64,000 nt of DNA, taken from contig NZ_CP119145.1 of assembly GCF_029167625.1 (NCBI RefSeq), positions 3,100,001-3,164,000 on the forward strand, in the 5' to 3' direction. Source of the DNA: Streptomyces sp. AM 4-1-1 (GTDB taxonomy: Bacteria; Actinomycetota; Actinomycetes; Streptomycetales; Streptomycetaceae). A model generated the notes under the pieces. The model had not been told where the DNA came from. It saw only the letters and a program-made list of their open reading frames with translations, and ran no database searches. The translations under genes were made by a program, and so were the position numbers. This document shows positions 8,826-17,262 of the stretch, in pieces. Numbering within the stretch: the stretch's first letter is position 1; each line of letters starts with the position of its first letter.

Positions 8826-9076
8826 ACCGCGTGTCGGAGCGCGCGTAACCGAGGCCGGAAAATCACCCTCCAGAGGTAGTGCTATTGATCCCCGTACGTC
8901 AGCGAGGCTACGTTCGCTCATGCATCACCGCACCACGCCTCGGCCGCACCCTGCGCTCGCCGAAGGAAGCGCCACCCTTACGGCAACGATGACTGACGTG
9001 CCATCAGGTGAGCGCTTCCTGCACCAGGTCCGGTGAAACGACGGCTCCGCGACTTCGCAACCGGGAGGCACTGCAC

Positions 9077-9544
9077 ATGCGCCCAGCACCCCAGCCACCA
9101 CCGCACCCCACGGCCACGGCCGCATCCACGCCCGTACCGACCGCCCGCATCGCACACGGATTCCGCTACGAAGCCCTTCACTACGCGGGCCCCCATCAGC
9201 CCTGCCCCACGCCGGTCGACCTCCGTATCGTCACCACTCCGCACGAGGCGATCCGCGCCATCCGGGCACACGTCCGCACCTTGTCCCCCGACACCATGAC
9301 CACCGACCACCACGCCGCTGCCCTCAACTGGGCGGACGAGGGCGGCTGGACGGGAGCCCTGGCCTCACTGCATCGAGGGCAGCCCTGCGGCTTCTCACTC
9401 CGCCTGCGGCGCGGCGTGAGCCTCGAATGGTGCGTACGCCCGGTCACGTATCTCACGCTCCACGCCTCGGGCGCCGGGCCGAGACCGGAACTGGCCCAGC
9501 TTTCGCACCGGTCGGCCCTGCCACCGAGGCGCGTCCTCAACTGA
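9077..9544 (+). CDS. Hypothetical protein, 155 aa
   Basis: An open frame from ATG 9077 with GGGAGGCA at 9063-9070. Residues 1-35 are Pro/Ala/Thr-rich. The remainder has an amphipathic alpha/beta look (FRYEALHYAGPHQPC, PVDLRIVTTPHEAIRAIRAHV). No family is recognised. Strand and position suggest it could be part of the accessory insertion next to the XRE set. Codon third positions are G/C biased as expected. Real but unassigned; moderate confidence. Confidence 0.6.
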   Translation: MRPAPQPPPHPTATAASTPVPTARIAHGFRYEALHYAGPHQPCPTPVDLRIVTTPHEAIRAIRAHVRTLSPDTMTTDHHAAALNWADEGGWTGALASLHRGQPCGFSLRLRRGVSLEWCVRPVTYLTLHASGAGPRPELAQLSHRSALPPRRVLN

Positions 9545-9825
9545 ACGACGGGGCCGGCCAGGCCGACCACCAAGCACCAAGCGCGGGCGGGAAGCAATAG
9601 CGGCATTCCGTTACGACCACGCGTACAAGGTCGGTAGGGGTCTTGGTGAGGCGCTGTCCGGTGCCGAGCCAGTCGTAACGGCCGGACGGCCGGCCGGTCA
9701 GCGCGGCGGTTGCCGGACTCGTCCGTGTCCGGGGCAAGTACTGACGACCCGCTGCGGCCCCTGGCCCCTGTCCGCCCTGTGACCGGGCGCGCGGCGGTCC
9801 GAGGGGTTCGATTACGCTCGGAGGC

Positions 9826-10587
9826 ATGGCCGACGCACCGTACAAGCTGATCCTCCTCCGCCACGGCGAGAGCGAATGGAACGCGAAGAACCTGTTCACC
9901 GGTTGGGTGGACGTAGACCTCACCGAGAAGGGCGAGAAGGAGGCAGTCCGCGGCGGTGAGCTGCTGAAGGACGCCGGTCTGCTTCCTGATGTCCTCCACA
10001 CCTCCCTCCAGAAGCGCGCCATCCGCACCGCGCAGCTCGCGCTGGAGTCCGCGGACCGCCTCTGGATTCCGGTCCACCGCTCCTGGCGGCTGAACGAGCG
10101 CCACTACGGTGCGCTCCAGGGCAAGGACAAGGCGCAGACGCTCGCCGAGTTCGGCGAGGAGCAGTTCATGCTCTGGCGCCGCTCGTACGACACCCCGCCG
10201 CCCGCCCTTGAGGACGGCACGGAGTTCTCGCAGAGCGACGACCCCCGCTACGCGACGATCCCGCCGGAGCTGCGCCCGCGCACGGAGTGCCTGAAGGACG
10301 TCGTCGTACGGATGCTGCCGTACTGGTACGACAGCATCGTCCCGGACCTGCTGACCGGCCGCACGGTCCTGGTCGCGGCCCACGGCAACAGCCTCCGCGC
10401 CCTGGTCAAGCACCTGGACAACGTCTCCGACGCGGACATCGCGGGCCTGAACATCCCGACCGGCATCCCGCTCATGTACGAGCTGGACGCCGACTTCCGC
10501 CCGGCGAACCCGGGCGGCACGTACCTGGACGCGGACGCGGCGAAGGCCGCGATCGAGGCCGTGAAGAACCAGGGCAAGAAGAAGTAG
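9826..10587 (+). CDS. gpmA: 2,3-bisphosphoglycerate-dependent phosphoglycerate mutase
   Basis: A glycolytic enzyme of 253 residues interconverting 3- and 2-phosphoglycerate. Histidine-phosphatase signature [10 protein letters not shown] with phospho-His13, family motif [12 protein letters not shown], and the second catalytic His in [15 protein letters not shown]. Length and sequence match actinobacterial dPGM. ATG 9826 is preceded by a CGGAGG-type site (9820-9825) that is unusually close, so weak initiation signals or a leaderless transcript are possible. A strong terminator follows at 10603-10648. Confidence 0.97.
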   Translation: MADAPYKLILLRHGESEWNAKNLFTGWVDVDLTEKGEKEAVRGGELLKDAGLLPDVLHTSLQKRAIRTAQLALESADRLWIPVHRSWRLNERHYGALQGKDKAQTLAEFGEEQFMLWRRSYDTPPPALEDGTEFSQSDDPRYATIPPELRPRTECLKDVVVRMLPYWYDSIVPDLLTGRTVLVAAHGNSLRALVKHLDNVSDADIAGLNIPTGIPLMYELDADFRPANPGGTYLDADAAKAAIEAVKNQGKKK

Positions 10588-10602
10588 CACCGTCAGGTCC
10601 AG

Positions 10603-10648
10603 AACGAGCCCCCTGCATGCGGTTTCGTCCGCGAGCAGGGGGCTCGTT
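10603..10648 (+). terminator. Terminator after gpmA
   Basis: A perfect 14-bp stem AACGAGCCCCCTGC / GCAGGGGGCTCGTT followed by GTTTC, 15 bp after the gpmA stop. Confidence 0.88.
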
Positions 10649-10900
10649 GTTTCAGATCAACCCAGACGTACGTACGAATCGGTTGAAGAACGCGAACTAT
10701 CCGCTGTCCTTGCCGTCGTGTAGCGTCCGGGAACCGGTTGGAGACAGGGGGATACCGGTGAATGACAGAGATCACATCAGGGACATTATAGCGCTATCGA
10801 ACGAACACCGCCGCCTACAGCAGCCCCCGGCACCCGGGGGCTTCGTCGTGCTGCCCGGGCGATGTCATCTCTACCGCGCCGGGCGGCCAGTCTCTCGGGG
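10649..10900. other. Intergenic region with a second hairpin and a short orphan reading frame
   Basis: From GTG 10758 (GGGGG 8 nt upstream) a plausible N-terminus (VNDRDHIRDIIALSNEHRRL) reads for about 25 codons. It then runs into a hairpin (10822-10842) and antisense to the next gene. It may be the remnant of a gene cut by the accessory insertion. A small palindrome TATAGCGCTATC is at 10788-10799. No complete gene is visible. Confidence 0.4.
10822..10842. terminator. Short hairpin terminator
   Basis: A perfect 9-bp stem AGCCCCCGG / CCGGGGGCT with a CAC loop, between convergent gpmA and the VanZ-PepSY gene. Confidence 0.65.
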
Positions 10901-12235
10901 TTATTCCGGGGCATCCTTGTGCGGTTGCCCGGTATTGGCGTCGATGTACATTTCGGTCGTGGATCCGTCTTTTGTTCCTCGGACCATCGCCTGCACGATG
11001 TACTCGGGGTTCCAATGTCCGTCGCGGAGGGATGCTTTGAGGACGTCGGCGTGGAACTCCAGGGCCTCCGTATGGGTCATGGAGTTTTTCGCGATGTTGA
11101 TCGCCTGGGGACGGGTGACCTTGATGGACGGTAGGTCGTCAAGGTGCGTCGGCCCCCTTGATACGAGCAATTGGCTGATGCGGCCGACCGTGTTGATCTG
11201 CACGTCGAGCATGGCTGGCATCAGGACGCCGTGATCCAGCACGCGCCAGGACGTCATCCAGCCGAGCTTGCCGTCGGCGACGGGCACCGTCGTAACGTGG
11301 TTTGCAGTACTCACCCACGGATAGTGGTCGTGGGCGTACTGCGTGGCCAGCTTCCTCGCTTCCGCAAGGTCCATCTGGGGGTGCTCGCGGCCGTCGATGG
11401 AGATTGATCGGCTGGTGGGTTTGTCGCTCCACTCGAACATCGCTGAGAGTTTGAGCTTTGACGGCCAGGACAGGTCCGCGTCGACCTTCGGACCCGAGAA
11501 GTGAATAGCTCCGCGGCTGAGTCCCGGATCCGGCGAGTACTGAAGCCGCCCTTCCCCCATGTTCTTGAACTTGTCGCCGAACGCCTCGACGAGGGCGTCG
11601 CGCATGGCGTCCGCCTGCTGATTCGAACCGGACTGCACGCTGGTGGCGTCGACTGCGGTAAAGGTAATGCCTGATGCCGCGACAACGATTACCGCGACAC
11701 CGGCCAGAGCCGCCGCCACTGTGGGGGTGCGCTCCTTGAGAACCGGCTTCAGCTCCAAACCGCGCGCCCGGGCCACAAGCCACGCCAGGGCCACGCCGAG
11801 CGTGCCGCCCAGGATGTTCATCTCGGCATCAGAGCTGTCGCACAACCGCGAGAACGCATTCACCGAAGCCTGGGCGACCTCGACCACGCATGGCCCCAGG
11901 ACGACCCCCGCAATCATCAAGAGCCTGCGTCTCGACGCGAGCAGTCCCAGGAACCCGAGAGGGACAGTCATCAGCCCGTTCAGCAGGCCCTGCGTCGTCC
12001 GGAACGGTTCCCAGATCTGGTGGTTGAGCGTGCACTCATGGCTGGCTTCGCCGCTCCCCGAAAGGAACAGAGTCACTCCCAGGACAATCGCGAGACAGAG
12101 AGTGAAAGCGGCGGTTATAAGCGCTGGTTCCTGCTGCTTCTTTCGCCATACAAAAACAATGAACGCAAGTGCCACCGAAACAAGTGCAAGCAGTACGACG
12201 AACTCGCCCTTGCCCTGAAATATTGCTTGGAACAC
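10901..12235 (-). CDS. VanZ-like membrane protein with C-terminal PepSY-type domain
   Basis: A 444-residue membrane protein. Residues about 10-30, 38-60, 85-105, 105-125 and 143-160 are hydrophobic helices. The segment ECTLNHQIWEPFRTTQGLLN...GFLG plus CDSSDAEMNILGGTLG is characteristic of VanZ-like proteins. A further helix (about 176-196) leads to an extracytoplasmic region of about 240 residues. This contains PepSY-like motifs (DLAEARKLATQYAHDHYPWV, TRPQAINIAKNSM and a C-terminal EMYIDANTG). VanZ-like proteins are linked to glycopeptide tolerance, but no resistance genes are nearby and the combined architecture is unusual. Function not assigned. Confidence 0.82.
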   Translation of the reverse strand: MFQAIFQGKGEFVVLLALVSVALAFIVFVWRKKQQEPALITAAFTLCLAIVLGVTLFLSGSGEASHECTLNHQIWEPFRTTQGLLNGLMTVPLGFLGLLASRRRLLMIAGVVLGPCVVEVAQASVNAFSRLCDSSDAEMNILGGTLGVALAWLVARARGLELKPVLKERTPTVAAALAGVAVIVVAASGITFTAVDATSVQSGSNQQADAMRDALVEAFGDKFKNMGEGRLQYSPDPGLSRGAIHFSGPKVDADLSWPSKLKLSAMFEWSDKPTSRSISIDGREHPQMDLAEARKLATQYAHDHYPWVSTANHVTTVPVADGKLGWMTSWRVLDHGVLMPAMLDVQINTVGRISQLLVSRGPTHLDDLPSIKVTRPQAINIAKNSMTHTEALEFHADVLKASLRDGHWNPEYIVQAMVRGTKDGSTTEMYIDANTGQPHKDAPE

Positions 12236-12251
12236 GCTGTTACTCTCGCTA

Positions 12252-12288
12252 GAGGGGCCCGCCCCCTCCGCAGAAGGCGGGCTCCCTT
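12252..12288 (-). terminator. Terminator downstream of the secreted-protein gene
   Basis: An imperfect stem GAGGGGCCCGCC / GGCGGGCTCCCTT between the stop of the 12308 gene and the VanZ-PepSY start. Confidence 0.6.
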
Positions 12289-12307
12289 CGTCATCCTTGG
12301 GGCACGG

Positions 12308-12823
12308 TCAGCAGTGCGCGGAAGGCGTCTGGAACAGACCTTGCCCACTGACGCTCATGACACCGGTAGTTACGGAACACACGTTGTCGTACGACGTGCT
12401 CCAAGTCTGGGTCTTGGTCGTTCCGGACACCTGCGACACCGTCGAACCGTAATGCGTCGTGCCGCCCTGGACGTATCCCAGCTTCATCGAGATGGCACTT
12501 CCGCTGGACTTCACGTACCAGGTTTTGATCTGACCAGTCCCGCTGGTCGGGTGCCACTTCTGGTGAAACAGAGCCCCGCTGGAAAGCGAGGTGCAGCGCG
12601 AGTTCACGCCGCCGTACCAGCCGTCACTCGGGCAGCCAGCCGTCAGGACGGTGGCCTCTCCGTTCACACCCGAAACGGTGTCGGCCTGAGCGACTCCGGA
12701 AGCACTCCAGACGGACAGCACCAAAGCTGGAACGGCCAGAGTCTTTGATGAGCACAGAATGCATAATAACCCCTCGCATTTATGGAGGAGAACAACAGCA
12801 AGCCGCCATCCCGCGCATGCCAT
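12308..12823 (-). CDS. Small secreted protein; start region probably frameshifted
   Basis: The frame encodes a secreted protein. A signal peptide core (TLAVPALVLSVWSASGVAQA, cleavage before DTVSG) is followed by about 120 residues rich in Ser/Thr/Gly with four Cys, of unknown family. The in-frame ATG at 12823 gives a poor N-terminus and would include two adjacent rare TTA codons. By contrast ATG 12764 has a good RBS (GAGGGG at 12775-12770, 5-nt spacer) but is in a different frame. Removing one A from the AAA run (complement of TTT 12744-12746) joins it to give MHSVLIKTLAVPALVLSV, a textbook signal peptide. So this is either a recent +1 frameshift, a sequencing error, or a wrongly inferred start. 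Confidence 0.6.
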   Translation of the reverse strand: MACAGWRLAVVLLHKCEGLLCILCSSKTLAVPALVLSVWSASGVAQADTVSGVNGEATVLTAGCPSDGWYGGVNSRCTSLSSGALFHQKWHPTSGTGQIKTWYVKSSGSAISMKLGYVQGGTTHYGSTVSQVSGTTKTQTWSTSYDNVCSVTTGVMSVSGQGLFQTPSAHC

Positions 12824-12892
12824 GTACGATCGGCGGCAAAATGCCCCCCTGATTGCAAACTGGGATCGACCCAGCCGGATGATCATAATCAT

Positions 12893-13493
12893 ATACCGGC
12901 TTCAATGTGCAGGTATCTTTAGCCAGTTACCGGCAAGATCAAGCATGACACCTTGCATGATTCGAGCCCCAACTCTCCGATTACCATAAATTATGGTTCA
13001 CAACCCTACGTAAGGGGACGCGACGGGGCGTGGTGGGGCATCCAGGATGCCTCATCTATACGGGCCCAGGTTCACCCCGGCAGAGGTGGCCGAACGACAG
13101 CATGCACACTGGAAAGAGCTGCCGGGCGGGGCCGGGATTTCAACCGGATCATCCCAAGGATGCCGCGCCGGTTGGCGGTTCGATGCACTCACCGAGGGTC
13201 AAGCGCGTGAAGACGCAGGCAAATTCCAGCGGAAATCGCACGGAAAGGCGATTAGCGAAGAAGCTGGACGATCAAGAAGGTCAAGAAGTCCGGAAAGCAG
13301 GAAGTGCACTAATGGGTGCGCGCCCACAAGCCCCCTGTAACCGGAGACAGCGAGTCCCGGTCACAGGGTGAGACTGGGGCGGGCTCCGTTCGGCTGGTCA
13401 GGACAGCGGCAGCCGAGCGGGCTCGCCGCTACTGAGAGGATGGCCTCTAGCGAGGGCCACACGGGCGCTCAAAGAGCCGAAGGGCAACGGGAC
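12893..13493. other. A+T-richer intergenic stretch without a supported gene
   Basis: About 600 bp. The first 120 bp is distinctly A+T-rich for this genome (12890-13010) and probably contains the promoter of the secreted-protein gene. Overlapping open frames at 13030-13371 have no recognisable product or good RBS. An imperfect inverted repeat (CCCTGTAACCGG / CCGGTCACAGGG, 13333-13368) could terminate transcription entering from the left. Confidence 0.5.
13333..13368 (+). terminator. Imperfect inverted repeat, possible terminator
   Basis: Twelve-base arms with one mismatch, upstream of the nucleotidyltransferase gene. Confidence 0.45.
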
Positions 13494-14243
13494 ATGACCT
13501 CAACGCTAGTGACGCAAGCTCTGATCCTGGCAGGCGGCCAAGCAACCCGTATGCGCCCGTACACAGATGACGCGCCCAAAGCCATGGTGCCCGTGGCCGG
13601 CGCCCCGATCGTCGGCTATCAACTGGCGTGGCTGGCAGAACACGGCGTCAAGTCCGTGACCGTAAGCGGCGGGTACAAGCATGAAATGATCACGGACTAT
13701 GCCGGGGACGGTTCACGCTTCGGCGTGGAAATCCGGTACGCCATTGAAGACGAGCCCCTTGGACGTGGCGGCGGGCTCAAGTACGCGGCGCGTCATCTGG
13801 CCGATCTTGCCGCGCCGTTCTTCGTTCTCAACGGGGACGTAATTACGACGTTCTCACTCGCAGAAATGGCGAAGTACCACGACCAGCACGACGGAGCCGT
13901 AACCGTCGCGCTTTCCCCATACCGTTCAAATTGGGGAGTGGCTGACCTGGACGACGGGGATCGAATCCGGGGATTCGTCCAGTCGCCGGAACTGCCCTAC
14001 TGGATCAACGCCGGAATCTACGTATTCGGTCCCGACGTGGTGCCCATGCTCCCCGACAAGGGTGATCACGAAGACAGCACCTTTCCGCAACTCGCCAAAG
14101 ATGGTCGTCTAGTTGGATATCGACTGGCCGGCTACTGGCGGGGGATCGACACTGTAAAGGATGTAGCGGAAGCATCCAAGGAGATTCGGTCTTCCGGTGG
14201 GATTCTGCCCCCAGAATTTCATACAACAAACCCCAACATCTGA
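13494..14243 (+). CDS. Sugar-phosphate nucleotidyltransferase
   Basis: A 249-residue NTP_transferase-family enzyme that would activate a sugar phosphate to an NDP-sugar. The N-terminal nucleotide-binding loop is LILAGGQATRMRPYTDDAPK (Gly-rich loop, Arg, Lys), followed by the substrate strand FFVLNGDVITTF with the metal-binding Asp, the WINAGIYVFGPDVV block and GYWRGIDTVKD near the end. It resembles the short mannose-1-phosphate guanylyltransferase or glucose-1-phosphate thymidylyltransferase group without a C-terminal beta-helix. I chose ATG 13494; the RBS is weak. Its stop is immediately followed in frame by the remnant of a hydrolase gene, suggesting a former operon. Confidence 0.85.
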   Translation: MTSTLVTQALILAGGQATRMRPYTDDAPKAMVPVAGAPIVGYQLAWLAEHGVKSVTVSGGYKHEMITDYAGDGSRFGVEIRYAIEDEPLGRGGGLKYAARHLADLAAPFFVLNGDVITTFSLAEMAKYHDQHDGAVTVALSPYRSNWGVADLDDGDRIRGFVQSPELPYWINAGIYVFGPDVVPMLPDKGDHEDSTFPQLAKDGRLVGYRLAGYWRGIDTVKDVAEASKEIRSSGGILPPEFHTTNPNI

Positions 14244-14246
14244 GTA

Positions 14247-14785
14247 TCGGGCCAACATTGGCTCGATAAGTCGAAGGGACACGGCAACGACGCTCCTGAC
14301 ATCGTCACCGGACTTTCTGGTATCGGAAACCGCACCGTGTGCATTGGTGGAGTTGGCTCCTTCTCCAACCAGGCGAAACTAGGCCGCGTCCTCCCGGGGC
14401 TCTTTCAAGAAAGCTATTGGAGACCGGAAACCGGGACCGACTGCCAGGACTCCACACGTCATCAGGTGGATATAGCCCTGAACGTGCTCGCAGAACAGCC
14501 GCTATTTCTTTTCCTCAACATCTCTGCCACGCACACACCCCACTATGGGTACCTGCCGGGCGAAACGGTGGACTCGCGGGAAAGCCAATGTGCGGCACTC
14601 GCGTACGTAGACACCGAGCTTGGTCGACTCATTGATGCTATGCCCGGGGTCGCGTCCCTGGCTTGTGCTGATGTGCGCCGACCATGGCGAAGCATTTGGG
14701 GAAGACGGGCATCACGGGCACGGAATCGCTCATCCGACCGTGTGGAGTTCCTTATGCGGAATCACTCATACCTGCTACTGAGTAA
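14247..14785 (+). pseudogene. Decayed alkaline-phosphatase-superfamily hydrolase (STM4013/SEN3800-like)
   Basis: From just after the nucleotidyltransferase stop, one frame reads GIGNRTVCIGGVGSFSNQ ... LPGLFQESYW ... HQVDIALNVLAEQPLFLFLN ... AALAYVDTELGRLIDAMPG. The signal then moves to another frame at about 14660 (VLMCADHGEAFGEDGHHGHG, then IAHPTVWS) and ends at a stop near 14785. The ADHG...GHG metal-ligand motif and the preceding blocks resemble the C-terminal half of STM4013/SEN3800-type sulfatase-like hydrolases. The N-terminal half, with the nucleophile region, is absent. At least one frameshift and an N-terminal truncation make it a pseudogene. Confidence 0.7.
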
Positions 14786-15009
14786 GCCATACGGCGCTTT
14801 TCTGGCTATTGCCAGAGTATCGACTGCCCGTTGCCGCCACACCGGACGGCACAGACCTTGGCCCCGACGTGATCCACGGGGTATGCCTGCCACAGGGCGT
14901 CTACCGAGCCCTATGGCTTCACCAGCCCCGTTCGGCCAAGTGCCGTGCAGGGCTCTGTCGTTGGTGTTGACGTGCGCGTATGCCCCGAACTGGTAATCAG
15001 GAGTGTTGG
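14786..15009. other. Relic sequence between two pseudogenes
   Basis: An open plus-strand frame reads LLPEYRLPVAATPDGTDLGP and continues DVIHGVCLPQGVYRALWLHQ before a stop at about 14993. It looks like protein but I cannot place it in a family. It has no start codon context and is probably another gene fragment. Confidence 0.35.
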
Positions 15010-15400
15010 GGTCCGCCATCACCACATGATCGGGTATGCCCCGCAATTCGTCCTCGCGGACCACGCTCGCTCCCCCGGCGGTCAACCGCTCCACCGCCTC
15101 GACCACGCGTGACCATCGCACCTCCCACGGCGTGTCACGGCCACCGCCGACCCGCACGTCCATGTGCAGCCGGTTCTTCGCCACCTTCGGCTCCGGCACC
15201 TGGAGGAAGGACAGGCCGGGGCCATCCCGTCCGGGTCGGAGAGGTACGCGCCCTGGTCCCATTCGTCCTCCGGAATTCCATGGTGGGAGAGCCAGTCCTC
15301 CCAGCTCTCGAACCCCGTGCCCACCGGCTTCTCCGGTTCGGACGGCTGGACCGTACCGCGCGTCTCTGACACCTCCGGTCGGTCCGAGCGCCGAAAAATG
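15010..15400 (-). pseudogene. Decayed VOC/glyoxalase-family gene
   Basis: Minus-strand fragments in two frames line up with the actinobacterial VOC family. One frame gives GFESWEDWLSHHGIPEDEW and then AYLSDPDG. A shifted frame then gives GPGLSFLQVPEPKVAKNRL, HMDVRVGGG, VVEAVERLTAGGASVVRED and DHVVMADP. The shift lies near 15226. The usual N-terminal CADP...FW...LG block is missing or scrambled and the C-terminal PEGNEFCV block is replaced by unrelated sequence. No single frame encodes a functional protein. Confidence 0.68.
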
Positions 15401-15739
15401 GCCGCCCGACCGGGGCTCGAAAGCGTGTTCCAGCCATGTGCGGCGGTGGTGCGTACGGGAGGTGTGGGGCGGGCGGGGCTGGTGTGACGGTCGATCGGAG
15501 CGCAGCGGCCGGGCTTGTCGACTCGCACCGTGACCCGTGGGGGTGAAGTGGCTCCCGGTGCGTCCGGGGCTGGTGTGGTGGGCGCCGGAACGGCCGGAGG
15601 AGTACGCCACAGCGGGCCGTTCTTCTGGGACGGTGAGCGCCGGGTTCAAGCGTGTGACGGTCCGTCGGACACGGGTGAACGCGTACCTCCACGGTCTCCA
15701 CGGCCGTCGCGGGGCACTGCCGAAACCCCCGTCCCGGAA

Positions 15740-15910
15740 CCGCGCACGCCGCACATCTGCACGCGCCGCACATCTGCACTGCCGCACTGCCGCGCACGCT
15801 GCTCTTCCGCACATGCCGCACTGCCGCACTCGCGCACGTCGCATTTCAGCACGTTCCGTACCTCAGCACGTGACCTGCCCCAGCGCGCCTCCCGCACTTC
15901 GGCGCGCTCT
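15740..15910. repeat. GCACATCTGCAC / GCACTGCCGCAC reiterations
   Basis: Irregular direct repeats of GCACATCTGCAC-, GCACTGCCGCAC- and CGCACTTC-type units lie upstream of the secreted triple-repeat protein. They encode only His/Ala/Arg-rich nonsense in open frames. Confidence 0.5.
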
Positions 15911-15977
15911 CGTGCTCACGCACCACCGCGCCGGTCCGCCCCGGCGCGTATCGGCCCCATCATCAGGAGGTACCCCC

Positions 15978-17087
15978 ATGCACGCCCGCACCGAAGCTCC
16001 ACCGAACAGACCCGTCCGGGCCGTTCTGCTCGTCATGGGAATGCTGGCCGCACTGCTGGCCGCAGCCATGCCCACCGCCGGCAACGCCCATGCCGCCGTC
16101 CCCGACCAGTACGGATTCGCCTACCTCGACAATCCGACACCGCCCCCCGGCTACGTACCCGACCCCAGCCGCCAGTGGGGCAGTTGGGCCTCTCCGTCCA
16201 CCAACCCCGTCAAGGTCGACCAGATCGGCCTCGGCTCGTACGTGGTGCACTTCCCGCAGATCGCGAGCAAGGCCGGGATCGCCCACACCACCGCGGTCAA
16301 CAAGGCCGCCCACTGGTGCCAGATCGCCGACTGGCGGCCCGCCGGATCGGGTGAGGACGTCTACGTGAACTGCTACCTCCCCAGCGGCGCACCCGACAAC
16401 TCCACCTTCACCGTGCTCTACACCACCAGCAGTGGCGCTCCCGCCACGCGGACCGGTTCGTACGGCTATGTGTACTCCGACATCAGCGGCGCGGTTCTCA
16501 CCCAGTACAACTCCACCGGGGCCGTGAACACGGTGAGCAAGGGCTCGACCGGTGTCTGGAAGGCATGGCTTCCCAACCTCGGGCTGGCCGACTACTCCGG
16601 CAACCTCCAGGTCACCGCGGTCGACCCGAAGCGAGGGGTACACTGCAAGGTGTCCGAGTGGGCGCCGGGTTCCTCCGGACAGACCGTGCTGGTCACCTGC
16701 TACGACGCGTCCAACGCCCCGTACGACGCCAGGTGGACACTGAGCTATTCCTACCAGCGGGCGGTCCACGGACCGGCCTTCCCGCCGAAGTCGTTCGGTC
16801 ACCTCTGGTACAACGGTTCGCTTCCCCCGCTGACCAACTACAACTCCAGCGGTGCCACCAACACCCTCGGCGGCTCGGGAGCGCCGTTCGTCGTCACCCT
16901 GCCGTCGGTGGCCGTCCCCTCGGACACCGCTCAGACCACCGCCTACGGCCGTGGCCCCGAGTACTGCGGCTTCCTCGCCCCGTGGGACAGGCCCAGCGGT
17001 ACGGTCCAGCTCTACGTCAACTGCTTCGGCCCTGGCGGGAAACCGGTGAAGGCCACCTTCTTCACCGCGTACACCTCGGCGTTCTGA
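15978..17087 (+). CDS. Secreted protein with three internal repeats
   Basis: A 369-residue secreted protein. Residues 1-39 are a signal peptide (RPVRAVLLVMGMLAALLAAA, cleavage after NAHA). The mature part consists of three homologous modules of about 105 residues, starting YGFAYLDNPT, YGYVYSDISG and FGHLWYNGSL. Each continues through NT...G.G.W or similar, a KVHFPQIA/KAWLPNLG/VVTLPSVA strand, and a paired-Cys segment (HWCQIADW...YVNCYLPSG; HCKVSEW...LVTCYDASN; YCGFLAPW...YVNCFGPGG). This suggests a beta-rich fold with one disulphide per module. ATG 15978 has AGGAGG at 15965-15970. Similar modules occur in uncharacterised actinobacterial exoproteins. No catalytic motif is seen. Confidence 0.85.
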   Translation: MHARTEAPPNRPVRAVLLVMGMLAALLAAAMPTAGNAHAAVPDQYGFAYLDNPTPPPGYVPDPSRQWGSWASPSTNPVKVDQIGLGSYVVHFPQIASKAGIAHTTAVNKAAHWCQIADWRPAGSGEDVYVNCYLPSGAPDNSTFTVLYTTSSGAPATRTGSYGYVYSDISGAVLTQYNSTGAVNTVSKGSTGVWKAWLPNLGLADYSGNLQVTAVDPKRGVHCKVSEWAPGSSGQTVLVTCYDASNAPYDARWTLSYSYQRAVHGPAFPPKSFGHLWYNGSLPPLTNYNSSGATNTLGGSGAPFVVTLPSVAVPSDTAQTTAYGRGPEYCGFLAPWDRPSGTVQLYVNCFGPGGKPVKATFFTAYTSAF

Positions 17088-17091
17088 ACGC

Positions 17092-17120
17092 CGTGGTCCC
17101 AGTGGTCCCAGTGGTCCCAG
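17092..17120. repeat. GTGGTCCCA x3 microrepeat
   Basis: Three exact copies of the 9-bp unit GTGGTCCCA just after the secreted-protein stop. Confidence 0.8.
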
Positions 17121-17262
17121 TGACCGCAGCCTCCCCTGTGGGCTCCGCGGCCCCGGTGACCTCCGGGCATCGGCGGTAACGGCGGTATCGGCCACCGTTC
17201 GCGATCCGGCACATCGAGGCGGCGGGCCTCGGTGTGCCGGATCGTTCCGAAGTCCGCCGATC

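Noticed and set aside
10758..11234. GTG frame starting VNDRDHIRDIIALSNEHRRL
   Set aside because: The first 25 codons look coding and have an RBS, but the frame then crosses a hairpin and is antisense to the VanZ-PepSY gene; kept only as a possible remnant.
13030..13371. Overlapping plus-strand frames in the A+T-richer gap
   Set aside because: No RBS, no family, and mutually overlapping with equal lack of support.
14762..15844. Single long minus-strand protein of 360 aa
   Set aside because: Only the middle resembles a protein family (VOC) and that match is split across frames; the rest is antisense or repeat DNA.
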